Shown here one piece after another: positions 23,217 through 34,200 of a DNA stretch of 64,000 bases. Numbering within the stretch: position 1 is the first letter of the stretch; each line of letters starts with the position of its first letter. Below the pieces are notes generated by a model, which worked only from the letters and a program-made list of their open reading frames with translations, was not told where the DNA came from and made no database searches. Source of the DNA: Tigriopus japonicus. Lineage: Eukaryota; Arthropoda; Copepoda; Harpacticoida; Harpacticidae. The position numbers and the translations under genes were made by a program. Location: positions 8,802,892 to 8,866,891 of the forward strand of contig CM021323.1 of NCBI GenBank assembly GCA_010645155.1, read 5' to 3'.

Positions 23217-24416
23217 GATGCTCAAACGAAAGAGTTCAGACACTCAAATTGTCAAATATCGGTGGGGCTCGATCGGAAATTTCGGACAACGAAATTGACA
23301 TTAGACTTGACTTGAGTGTTGCCAAAAATCAAGAGAAAAAAACGTCACAATGACAAAAGCTTGGGATTTTAAGTCCATGATGACACAAATGAGGCAAAAG
23401 AGAAGGTTTTTCAACAACTCATGGTACTTCTTAGTAAACTCGGAAGTCATTGAGTTACAAATGATTTGCAAAATAAGGGATATTGGTCCTGGTTTTCGTG
23501 TTTGACGAGTCAATTTGTCAGGCCTGCCAAAATGATGCTAAGTTCATATCCAACAGTCAATCAGCGAGCCCGAACTTTGGCACGGAAGCCGGCCATGTAG
23601 AAAGAGATGCACATCCGACCCGAGGGAAGAAACCTGACACCATTACTTGCCGTTTTTGATCCGATAAAAATGTTCTAGTGGCATAGAGTATTCTAGACCT
23701 TGATTGAATTCATCTTCGAGATCTTTGGAACTCACGGGGTTGAAGGAGTTAGCGGGCGCCCTGATTTGAGCGTTCTGGCCAACCTTCGAAGTAGGAAAAA
23801 TCTGGATGGGAAACTAGTCTTATAAAACTCAAAACTTTCGTGTTATTTTTATTTAGAGGTTCATGGGTCATGGCATACCCTAAATTGCATAAAAGCATAA
23901 AAAGTTGAATAAACCAAGAAAAAGGAATAGATGTCAAGCGTTCACGAAAGTAAGATATTTCCCGAAATATCCGCAAAATAGTTGGGAAAATTAATCATAA
24001 ACAGGACACGTTTTAAAATGCTCACATTTTTGGAAAAAGTTGAAAATGAAATGGTTGAGTAAAAATTTATTTTTTCGCTCCCAAATTTACAAACAATCCA
24101 TGCATATCTCTCTTTTGTCATGATTATATTACTGCATTTTTTTTGGCCGATCCGGGGAAATAATTAAATCTTCAGACCGGAATCGAACCTTTGGATGCCA
24201 TTGACCGGTTTTGATGCCTTTTCAACTTTCAAGTTACTCTCTCCGTTCCATTCACAAATGCCTCTCCCAGCTAAGAATCAAAAGAGAGGTTTGGTATAAG
24301 ATGAAAGCCGAATCTTCCGTCGATTTTCCCGTGTTTTGAAGACGTACGCAAGAACGATCCCTTCAGCAGGTCAAGAGTCATTTGTCTTTTGAGCGTGTTT
24401 GGTGTTTTCCTCAGGG
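23217..24416. other. Shared upstream region of the HP1BP3-like gene and GORAB
   Basis: About 1.2 kb between two divergent starts, with no supported coding sequence. It should contain both promoters; no clear core element stands out by eye. Confidence 0.4.
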
Positions 24417-26152
24417 ATGTCGTTTGCGGGCTTTTCCGAGGCCGATTGGACCTCACCGCCGCCATCACGACCCGCCAAAAAAGGTAATGAGTCCTCGAAC
24501 AATCTAACTAACTTACCTAAAATCCCGTTTCTGTCATATTATCATAAACATAATCCATCCATCCCCTTCCGTTTATTTGTTTCAAGTAGTTTCGAGCTCA
24601 ACGTCTCGCCGGTTGGCCAAGTTACCCGTGATGATGATCAATTCAAACCAACGACAGCAGGAGCAGGAGGAGCAGCCTCCGCCCATTCCCGAGGCCGCTC
24701 GATTGGCCTCACCCGCTCTGGCTAACAGTCCGGGGAATAATGGCCCGCCGTCCAATCCGGATCTGCTGAATCACGTTCAAGATCCACTGCGGCCACGGCA
24801 AGAGACGGGAGATCAAGATTCGAGCTCGGGCCACGAACCTGCGAAGGCCGAGGAGGATCCGCCCAAAGGAGGTGGTCCAAAGACCGGCGAAGCGGCGGAG
24901 GCGGAGGCGGATACGCGATCCAAGATTGAGATCATGCAGGCTCGGCAAAAACAAATGGAAGAAGAGAACCTCAAGAAGAAGCGCATCTTGGCTCAAGCCA
25001 TTGCCGAAAGGTACTTCTGCTAACTCTGAATGAGCTGAGAAAAACGGGTTAAGGCTGATCTGTATCATGAACACAAATGTTAGGACAGGGGTGCAGATTT
25101 CAAGCAAATAAGATGTTATGCCTAAAACATGTTTATTTGCTTGCTTTTAAAGTTTATTTGCCATTTTTCATTTTTTGCCATTTTTGGGCGATTGAATGCA
25201 GAATTTGTCGGTTTTTGGGCAATTTAATGCAATATTGTCGTTTTTGTGCAAAGCAATGCAAAAGTTGTCTTCAGTGCAAAAAATAAGAAAAACAAATTTT
25301 TGCCCAAAATGTTTTGTTTAAGGGATAACAAAACAATTTGATTATTCAATGGAATAAAAACATTTTCGCTTAAATGTTCATACACTTGCATTCCACTTTA
25401 TTGTTGATGAAATACAATGCCCTTTTTCCGAATTTAGTGGCCAGTTTTGTTAAATTTTGGTAATTTTTCGTGTCTATTTGCCATTTTGGACGAGCTGATT
25501 TGCCATTTTTTTTGACCAAAAAGGCATTTTCTGTTTGCCAGAAATCTGCACCCCTAACTAGGACAGTCTGTTATAGACGCTTGGCAGAGATTGATTCAGG
25601 ATAAATCTAGGTATTTTAAGGCCTAAAGTGAAATTAAACTCTAATAGCATTGTCCCTTTGAGGCTAGAACATTTTGCAACGAAAGGGCTGGCATTGCCAA
25701 AAACACTGATGTAGCGAAGACGAAAATCTTTTTCTTTCGTTACTAGGAAAGAGAGAACTTGCCAAGAAACGGAGAAACTGCAACGAGCTCAATTGGAATT
25801 GGGTCAAATTGACAAATGTCTCTCGGCGGATGTTCGACTCATCCGCGATGAAATCGAAACGGCCTCCATAGATTTCCTCGAATCCCAGTAAGTTCTAGAG
25901 GTTGAAGACACTCACTCGGAAGAGTCTGCCGAGACGGGTTTTGCCCACCAATATTGAATCATTTTCCCACTTAGGAAGCGTTATGATCGGGCTGAAAAGG
26001 AGTTTGTCAACGCCAAGTTGAGACTTCACCAAACTTCGGAGAGGAAAGAGCAACTCACCGAGCATTTGATCACGGTCATCCAGCAATCCGAGTTGAGGAA
26101 AGGCCAGAAATTGGAGGAGATCATGCGGGTTTTAGATATCGAAAGCGCTTAA
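24417..26152 (+). CDS. GORAB: RAB6-interacting golgin (GORAB family)
   Basis: Four exons (24417-24483, 24587-25010, 25747-25887, 25975-26152) join in frame to 269 aa. The N terminus [11 protein letters not shown] resembles the MAGFSEEEL-type start of the family. A Pro/Gly-rich linker follows. From about residue 130 a long coiled coil carries the family core: [19 protein letters not shown] across to [13 protein letters not shown], then [18 protein letters not shown] and [24 protein letters not shown] is a trans-Golgi scaffold that binds Rab6 and Scyl1 and supports COPI recycling. Exon 2 has a tandem acceptor (AAGTAG at 24584-24589): either AG keeps the frame and adds or drops one valine. Intron 2 contains a repeat element. 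Confidence 0.88.
24584..24589 (+). promoter_or_regulatory. NAGNAG tandem splice acceptor of GORAB exon 2
   Basis: AAGTAG offers two AG acceptors three bases apart. Exon 1 ends with one base of a codon, and both choices restore GTA-GTT or GTT in frame. The two isoforms would differ by a single valine. Confidence 0.55.
25089..25558. mobile_element. Repeat element in GORAB intron 2, probable hAT type
   Basis: The left end GGGTGCAGATTTC is mirrored by GAAATCTGCACCC at the right end. TAGGACAG is present on both sides (25081-25088 and 25559-25566), an 8-bp duplication as for hAT elements, although the right border carries a few extra bases (CTAAC). The interior is filled with TTTGCCATTTTT- and GCAATTTAATGCA-like repeats. 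A truncated relative lies at 10895-11055. Confidence 0.65.
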
Positions 26153-26459
26153 GGCCGCCCTCGAGTTTCTGTGGTTTTTGCACTTTTTTTAAGTTCATTG
26201 TTTAGTTTTACACGGTTGTTTGTAACTGTTTTGAACCGGAGTGCCTTGCGTTCTGATCGGTCTGTGATATACCGCACAACTTTAACTTGTTATGTAGTAG
26301 ATACGTATATTTTATATAACCATATGGGCCTGCTCTCATTTAGGATGGCAATTGGCACCGATTTGCAAAATGAAGTGATGGTCAATCATCATTGTTTGCA
26401 ACATGAATAATAGTACTAATGATAATGATCGAAGTTGAAGTGATGATAATAATATTAGC

Positions 26460-26465
26460 AATAAA
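26460..26465 (+). terminator. Candidate poly(A) signal of GORAB
   Basis: AATAAA about 308 bases after the GORAB stop codon, in the 468-base gap to the convergent LigB-like gene. Confidence 0.45.
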
Positions 26466-26620
26466 ACAGTCCAAGTTGAGCCAATGTGTGGGATTCATAC
26501 AATAGAACTAAAACACATTTCAAAGTTGAGTAAGAGTTGTTGAGGAAAAATAGATTGGAGAGTAGGAAACAGATCATTTTGATAGATAAACGCGACAAAT
26601 TAAGTGTCAGATCCACCAAT

Positions 26621-27654
26621 CTATAAAGGTAATCCAGACAAACCCTTATTGAATGGTCGGGGAAGGACTTTCCAGCCTTTCTCATTGGCATGGAACAGGG
26701 CCACAATGACGCCGAAATAAGTCGGCACGCGACGAGCCAAGATGTCCCCGCCGAAACTGGATCGGTCCAAGAGTCCCTGGAGGATGCCGAAGATGGTCAT
26801 GGAGCACGGGAAGGTCTCCATGGCCAATCCCAAGGCTCGCTCCAAGAGGATTGTGCGTGATCCAGATCGGATCCATTGCTCAATGGTCTCGTCAAAGATG
26901 AGAGCTTTCCGAGAAACGGGCACCTCGGCCGCTCCGGGTTCGGGCAGAAACAATGGGTTCTCCTCCAACGTTTTGTGACACGGAGACAGATTGGCACTGG
27001 CCAAGAAAAAGATCCGATAATCCGTCCTGAAACCAGATCTCCTCAGTTAACAAGTGCGACGACCTACTCTTGAAATCAGTTATCTTGTTACCTTTCAAAG
27101 AGCTCAAAGAGTTCGTGACCGACTTTGACGCATTGACCCGTGAGATCAGCTAAATCGCCGTCCCAATGTTTCTTCTCCTGAATGGGTGAGGTCATGATGA
27201 CCACATCATAGGGACACACCCTCTTTCGGGTCCCCGTGGTGCCACGTTGCTCGGAAATGAAAAACAGTGGGACCACTTCGCTCCACCCCAAAGGGGCGGG
27301 TCGCTCGCCAAAGGGCAGGATCAAGTTCGAATTGACCCGTTTCTTCTGGAGATGGGTGAACATCTCGAGGGCAAAATCATCGTGGATGTTGACCGACACT
27401 TTGTACTCGCCCCAATGTCCGTTCCATTCGGCAGTGCCGGCAGCAATGTGATTGGCGTAGATCCCAATCGAGTCCGAAAGGTTCAACCCATGGGGCGTGG
27501 CCAGCACGATGATGTCGGGTTCGTGATCGCGCACATAATCGCCAATATACTTGGCGGCGGAATGAAGTTCATCCACACCCGTGGGCACATCCTCGAGGGT
27601 GGGGTCCAAGATCATGGAGGCGTGGGGCAAGATGGCCGACCCAATCAGCACCAT
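26621..27654 (-). CDS. LigB-type (class III) extradiol dioxygenase-like protein
   Basis: Two exons, 27092-27654 and 26621-27026, with a 65-base intron (GAAAG|GTAACA donor, TTTCAG|GACGG acceptor), give 322 aa. Family marks: ILPHASMILDP near the start (His11), LATPHGL (His55) and LASANLSPCH (His205 with the small-residue strand before it). These match the two iron-binding histidines and the catalytic histidine of LigB-type ring-cleaving dioxygenases, and a downstream glutamate (AMETF) could be the third ligand. I infer a non-haem-iron or related metal enzyme; the substrate is unknown. It is not the animal MEMO1 protein, a distant relative. Upstream in-frame codons exist without an ATG, so ATG 27654 is chosen. 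The family is mostly prokaryotic. Confidence 0.72.
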
Positions 27655-28504
27655 TATGATGATTGTGATAATTGTATCGGTAGTGGTGAGTGGTTTGAAA
27701 ATGGATGTGACTCTGAAGTGGTGGGTCACATAGGGGAACAAGTTTGGAACACTTAAACCGGGACTCGAAGGTATGAGTCAGTCGGCATCTTGAAATCAAG
27801 TGGAAACGCACAAGGTTATGGCTTTTTTGCCTTTGTTCCAGGAATTTGGACCACCTTGGTTACATACCCACAGTTACAAGTGCAATTGAAATTGTTAACA
27901 TAATGCCAGGGTTAATTATGTCTCTTTAATTGGTTTTAATATCCTTTTCATAACATCATCAATTTCTTTTTAATCGACAACATTGGGGTACGATTTGTGG
28001 TTCATGTATGAATACGTCTGTAAATTTAGGATCCAATGCTTTCATATTTGGGTTTGTGGTTGGTATCAGAGCAAAAGATCTTAATGGTTCGACGGAGAAG
28101 GGACGCAAAAAGATGATAAAAATCGCAATTTCCTCAACTGTTCAACATAGTGGTAAGTGAACCCTAGAACTCGTTCGAAGCGTGGGGCCATGATTACGTA
28201 CACATGAAACCCGTCGCCTTCCCATCTCATTCCCCACACATAATCAACTGAAATCCGATGTTTAGAAGAACGTAAGCCAAGGTCGTAAGTAAATTGGGGG
28301 TAGAGTGAACTAGGTCAGAATGCCATGATTTTGTCCTGAATGAGATCTCTCGTTGAAATCAGGGAGGGAATTTGCAATCTGTTGGTTTATGAATCTCCCA
28401 AGTACACCTAAAAAAAAATAGAAGAATGGCGGCAGCAGCAGGCGATCAGGCACCACTCACAATCATGATTTAGAATAGAACAAGAAAGTGCATTTCGGGT
28501 AAGT
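27655..28504. other. Upstream region of the LigB-like gene and 3' flank of CD2BP2
   Basis: No gene recognised. Both neighbours are on the minus strand, so this 850-base gap should hold the CD2BP2 3' end and the LigB-like promoter. Confidence 0.4.
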
Positions 28505-30342
28505 TCAAGTGTAGAGCTCAAAGTCGATCCTTTTGACATCGTTAAAATCGCCTTGAGTGCCGTTTTTTCTTACGAACACGCCCTTATCAAAGAATCCACT
28601 GGCTTGCCAATCGATCATTTCTTGCGTTGTGTGAGGACCATGCACTTTGGCTGAGGCTTCATTTTCCCATTTGAATTCCCATTTCACCTGGAATCGAGAA
28701 CATTTGGATGAACTATTATACTTCCTTGATTGAGTAGCCATCAATAAATAAAGACGAACCTCTGATTCGAGTGGGTTTTCGGACGAGGCTTGCGTGGTCG
28801 ATTTTTCGGTGGATTCCTCGCGATCTTTGGCCGAATCCATGAACATGTCCAACGCTTCGTCGTCATCCACGTCGGCCGGGATTTCAGTTTTAGAGGCAAT
28901 GGAGCTCCCTTCAGTTGGTTTCAATTTGTACGTGATCGATTCAAAGGTCTGCTCATAGATTTCCATGTAACCTGAAAGGAGATTAAATCGATTAAGTCAC
29001 GTCCGTTTGTTTCTCTTATCCATTAATCGTTTAAAAAACACCGTTTTTGCACAAATGACAACTCATGAAAATGGTTCTAAACTTGATTTGATATTCAAGT
29101 GATTTCATGGAAAAACGTAAGATCAACATCAATTTTAAGTGACCTAACGGTGTTCACTCTTCAAGCGTGACACGAGGTGAAAAGTCTATCTTTTAGGGGT
29201 TGGTTAAGCTCACTTGGCCTTTTCAAGGTTTCATAAAGTTGATTCTCACGTCTCATGCTATTTTTTACACTAACACTATACCCGTGTCTATAATTTGTCC
29301 TTTTCGGCTTACCCGAACGGGTGAGAATAGAATCGGCCAATCCGGTGAGTTTTTCCATGGCCAAGCGATCTCGCTTTTCCTCCGGACTTTCTTGTCCGGC
29401 CTTGATCCGCCGTTTGGCCTGCAATCTTTGGGCCGAGGTCTTTTTTCCCCCGGCAAATCGACGAATGGCTTGGGCCACGCTTTCTCGAGGTTGAAGCAGA
29501 CTCAGGATGGCTCGATAGGCGGTGAGCTCGTCATAATTGGCTTCGGCCTCGTCCTCCCGGTCATCCTCGGCCTCTTTTTTGGCTTTCTCGGCTTGAGATC
29601 GTTCTTGAACCTATCGGAAATCAAAAGGAAACGAAGGTTGGTCGTTTTTCAATGTCAGACGCGTGTAGGCTTTTGGTATGTTTCACACCTTGCCCCAATC
29701 GATGCCTTCCAACCACCGATCCGAGGCCTCGTCGTCCTTCTTTTTGTTCCAGACAAAACTGCCGTCTTTGGCGAAACTGCCCTCCTCTTGTTCGTCCTTG
29801 AGATTAAAAGGCGTGATCTGAATGTGTCCATCGCGTTCGATGGTGCCGGCCTCTTCGCCTTCAATATCGTCGTCGGCCATGAGCTCAATGCGCTTACTCC
29901 GGGCGTATTCTTCCTCGTCATCGCTGTCGATCGAGTGGAGCCCGCCCGTTTTGGATTGACCTAGAACAAGACGGTTCTCGTAAGCCGGGCATGGACGACC
30001 GTGAATGAATTATTCGAATCAAAGTAGTAGCTAGCTTCTTTTTTTGGTCATGGGCCCAAATGAAATCTTGATGAGATGCGACGACTTTTTGCTACCTTGA
30101 AATTCGCGTCGACTGCCACTGGCCGTGGTGGCCGTGGTGGCCACCGTTGGACCTGAGCTCATGGAGCCCATGGACGTGGGTGCGGCGGCGGGGGCAGGCT
30201 CAGCCGACCCAACGGTCTGTGTGGGCTCGTCTCCCTGGAGACGGACGCGTTTAGTGGCCGTTGGATGATCATGATGGAGGCCGGAGGACGATGAAGTGGC
30301 CGAGGACTGGTCGGGCTTTTCACCCGGGCGTTTCAACACCAT
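28505..30342 (-). CDS. CD2BP2: CD2 antigen cytoplasmic tail-binding protein 2 homologue (U5-52K, GYF domain)
   Basis: Five exons (30096-30342, 29689-29960, 29313-29610, 28760-28971, 28505-28687) join in frame to 403 aa. Markers in order: a low-complexity N terminus; HSIDSDDEEEY; the segment ITPFNLKDEQEEGSF...WLEGIDWGKV; a charged middle with NYDELTAYRAILSLLQP; YE-TFESITYKLKP; and a C-terminal GYF domain (344-403) that ends KRIDFELYT. The human protein binds Pro-rich ligands and is a U5 snRNP assembly factor that leaves before tri-snRNP formation. The ligand loop is changed: the usual GPF is GPH (360-362) and the GYF motif is GFF (374-376). The last intron is 72 bases and open in frame, so its retention would insert 24 residues. 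Confidence 0.9.
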
Positions 30343-30569
30343 CGATCGATCACTCCTTCTTCCGGCTTGGATTAAATCGAAGCGGGGCTTGCTCGCTTGC
30401 TCGGTTGCTTGGAATAATATTGAATGATGGTCGAGATGCCCGAAAACAAAAACAAAAACAAATAAACAAACAACGAACGTTCGTTATGAGAAACGCGCAA
30501 CGCATCGCAAACTCCTCACCAAACCAACCGAGGGTAGCCGGGACAGGAACTTAAGACGAACAAACTACT

Positions 30570-30668
30570 CGTCTTTTTTCGTTTAATCGGTCAATTTTAT
30601 TCGTCTTTTTTCGTCTAATCAGGCAATTCTATTCGTCTTTTTTCGTTTAATTTGACAGTTTTATTCGT
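30570..30668. repeat. 32-bp tandem repeat upstream of CD2BP2
   Basis: About three copies of a unit near CGTCTTTTTTCGTTTAATCG plus GTCAATTTTATT. It lies about 230 bases upstream of the CD2BP2 start codon and could sit in the promoter. Confidence 0.7.
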
Positions 30669-31210
30669 CTTAGCGTTCTGCGTTCGATCAAATATTTCGA
30701 ACGGTCAGTTGCTCCGCAACAAACGGGCTAGAATGAGATACGATCGTAAAATTTCAGCGAAGCTACGCGGCACCAGAGGCCATGACCGAGCTACGGGGGA
30801 AACAATCAGGCCCAGCTGATGTTTACTGAGCTTCCCTCATTGCGTATCATTAAAGACTGAATTAATTATTAAAGTTTTTAGGTATAATCATCCTAGAGTG
30901 CGAGGATTCAAAGGGTGGTACTTGAAACTTTTTAGGAATTATTTGCGCCTGTTTTGACCCTTAAAACCTCTTTTTGTGGTTTTATAATTCATTGTTACTT
31001 TCCCAGTGTTTTCGCGTTTTTACAATTTTGTCAAAATTTGAAGTCGGCCTTCAAAGTTCCTAATTTTTTCCCAAGTGAAAGGCGGAGTCGAAAAATGTTT
31101 GGCCAAATAATCAAGAACAAAAACTTTTTTTTGGTCATATCTTGAAATGAACACTTCTTTTTTTGCTTTTTTACTTTTTCCCACTCTCTAGTTGGCAATC
31201 ATTCTATTTA
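30669..31210. other. Spacer between CD2BP2 and the SWIM-finger gene
   Basis: No gene recognised. It contains the 3' flank of the minus-strand SWIM-finger gene and the far upstream region of CD2BP2. Confidence 0.4.
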
Positions 31211-34200
31211 TCAATATTGGAGAATCGCCGGTGTGGATTTGACCTTTTTTCTTCGGGGAGACAGAGTTAGACTACTGTGGGAGGCCACTGACACTTTCTC
31301 GATTGGAAGTTCGCCCACCGCCTTCATCAGCGCATTCTTTTCTTTCAGCGAAACATCATCGGACCGCATCATCTCTTTGAGCGTTTGTACCTTGGCCTCA
31401 ATTTCGGTTAATCGCCTCAAAAATATAGCCACTGGATCACCCTTAAAATGCAAACAAGATTTGAACATTTGAAGACCCAGATTGATCTCTATGTGAAAAT
31501 ATAGAAGTCTATTTTTTTGCAATAAATGATGTACCTTGATCTGAAGGGCTCTTGGTTCTTCTTCGACAGAGTGGTTGGAACTCTCTGTCCATTGGTGATC
31601 ATGAATCACATCAACATCACGGGCGCTTGGTTCCGCTTGGTTGGCATGTCTCAAAAGCGCCAATACGTGGCTATGCTTGCACAATTTTCTGGAAGAGGTA
31701 TCGAAATGTGAAATGTGTACCGTTTCCAGGGATCTTGACTCTTTGAATGGACAATGAAATGGAAATGACATTAATTTGTTAAAATGGACAGAGCACCTCA
31801 GCCAAGCCAACTTGCCCGTTTAGCCGCTGGCGGTAAGATTTGAAATGCTTATTCAACTACAATTTCTACCGGGTGATTCATAAGAAACGGAACCGGAAGC
31901 GATGACTGTAACTCGGAAATGGTTGATTTCACAAAAGAAAGAATGAAGCTAAAAAAGATGCGACATATAACAATTCTTAAGTTACATATGGTTTTATTCC
32001 CATTATGTTGACTTATTTTCGACTTTTAACCAAAGTTTTGAAAGGAGAAAAGCGTCGGAGTCGCGAACGCTCTGTTTCCGGAAATGACCTTTCACGGGAA
32101 AAATCGTAGTCGCTAAAATATGGACCTTGGGGGAAAATTGCTTTTTCTGACTCTTCAAGCCAAGTGTTTGGTCGATCATATCCACTGAAAGTGAGGTTCA
32201 TCTATGGTTTCGATCACGAGTTATAGGCGATATAATTAGGTGTTCCGTTTCTTTTGAAACGTCCGGTACATTTCGATTGCAACAATATGTAGGAGAATTG
32301 GTTCACTTTCAAAATGTATTTAATATGCAAAAAAGTTGAAGACGAGATCTACGAAGCCTTCATTCTAAGTTGAATTACCGACAATAGTGATGACAAGAGC
32401 AAAGATAAAAAAGTAAAAAATAAGTTTTGACTTTTTATTCCTTGATTGATTTAATTTTTTCCACCAAAAAACCTGTTTTTTTTTAACCACATTTGTATCT
32501 CAATGCAATTTTTTTGAATAACAATTGAGCAAGGGCTTCCATATTTTGCCCTTTCACGCAAATCTGCCGCTTCTGGGGGCCCAGTGAAAAAAGTAATCTA
32601 TTCATTCATTCATGGTTGACTTCTTATCAAGTTTAGATAGATACTAGTACTTCAGCCTTGCAAGGGAGTTCCAAAACTAAAATTAAAATTCATCCCTATA
32701 CTTTCATTCAATGAAGAGTTGACTATTACATATACAATTATCTTAACTATTCCATTAATAAAATGCATGATATTCATTGAAATGCTACCTGGCTGCAGAT
32801 TTCCATGGATTTCGGTGCTTTTTCCTACATTTTTTTCCCTTGCTCTAGTGATGACCTACAATGGTGTTCATCAGTGATCACAAAAAGCTATTGAAAACTG
32901 ATCTGCAAAATAGATTTCTCCAACATTTTAAAATTTAGACCGTAGTGGCAAGACCCGTAGATATGGAGAGTGTCCCCGTGTGGACTTTTCATTAAAAGAG
33001 TCATCACATTAACTTGACTTACCTCGAGGTGAATGCCTTGCAATCACAAGTGAATTGGTGAACACACCCACTCATCTTCGGGCAATCCGGACAAAGCACC
33101 GAACATGTAGCAGAATTGCAGGAGATAGGATTCTTCTCCAGAGTAAAAGAATGGGCGTCACCTGTTTCATCCTCCGAGAGTTCTTCTCTTATCTTAAAAC
33201 GTCCGTCCTCTGAACATTCCAATGAATATTTTGACATGTTTTCTGAGTTTGGATGTAAACCGTGATGGTCTATCTGATCAGCCGTATTATTTGGAACCTC
33301 TGAGGCCGTCAAGTCATCACCTACAACACGGATCAATACAAACTTAAAGGAAAGACCTTGGATAACTTGCAATTCAAACAAATAACACAAAGGATTCGAT
33401 TTCATCTCTTTCAGCGGACTTCCTGGGCTAAATCAACGTTTAAGTGAAGTTTCTTCAAGGCAGAATTTCATACCACGGTATTTGTGGGCTCTCATGACCT
33501 CATGGATGTTAGTCTTCGTCAAGGGTCTGCTATTGGTGTCTTCATTGGCAGGGTTGAAAAACCATTCCAAGACCTCATTCGAACTAAGACCGAATCTTAA
33601 AAGCTCTGCCACACGGTCTTTTGTCCTTTTGGAGAGACGCAGTTTGCTCCTTTCCATAGAGTGAGAATGTTTGATACAACCCTGGACCAGAACTACTCGG
33701 GTAGGATTCAAGCATCTCTCCCCATTGTGGTTGTTACAATTGCACATTTCTAAATCTCTCATGACAATCCTAGAAACATACATAACCCACGATCAACGTT
33801 TCTTTTTGCCTCAAACTGACAAGATTAGAAATATTAATAACCAAAGACTGACCGTGCTGAGCACCTCATCACTTTCTTCGTTTTCTTAACCTTTCTCGAT
33901 GTGGATTCATGGTTCTGGAAACAATGGAAGACTCTCCTTGTAGCTGAAGACCGTCGTGTGATAAAGAACTTATCCATCTCCTCGTCCATCATCCACTTGA
34001 GAGCGTCGTTCATCGTTTTAAACTTCATCTCCAATAACTCGTGCTCATGCGTCGTTGGACATGGAGCAATATCCTGGGGAGATCAGATAAGAGACAAAGT
34101 TTATCATTAGGGACGAGCAAAAAGCGCCAACAGATGGCAAACGGTATAAACGGTAATTTTATAAACTACGTTAATCATTAACTCTCTTTACAAGGAATCC

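Noticed and set aside
26621..27654. MEMO1 identity for the dioxygenase-like gene
   Set aside because: MEMO1 shares the fold but has a different motif order and different residues around the histidines; the sequence fits LigB/DODA-type proteins better.
27247..27756. 169-codon plus-strand open frame opposite the LigB-like gene
   Set aside because: Complementary-strand shadow of the first exon, with no motif and no splice context.
29200..29964. 254-codon plus-strand open frame
   Set aside because: It lies opposite CD2BP2 exons 2 and 3 and has no family resemblance; it is an antisense shadow of a coding region.
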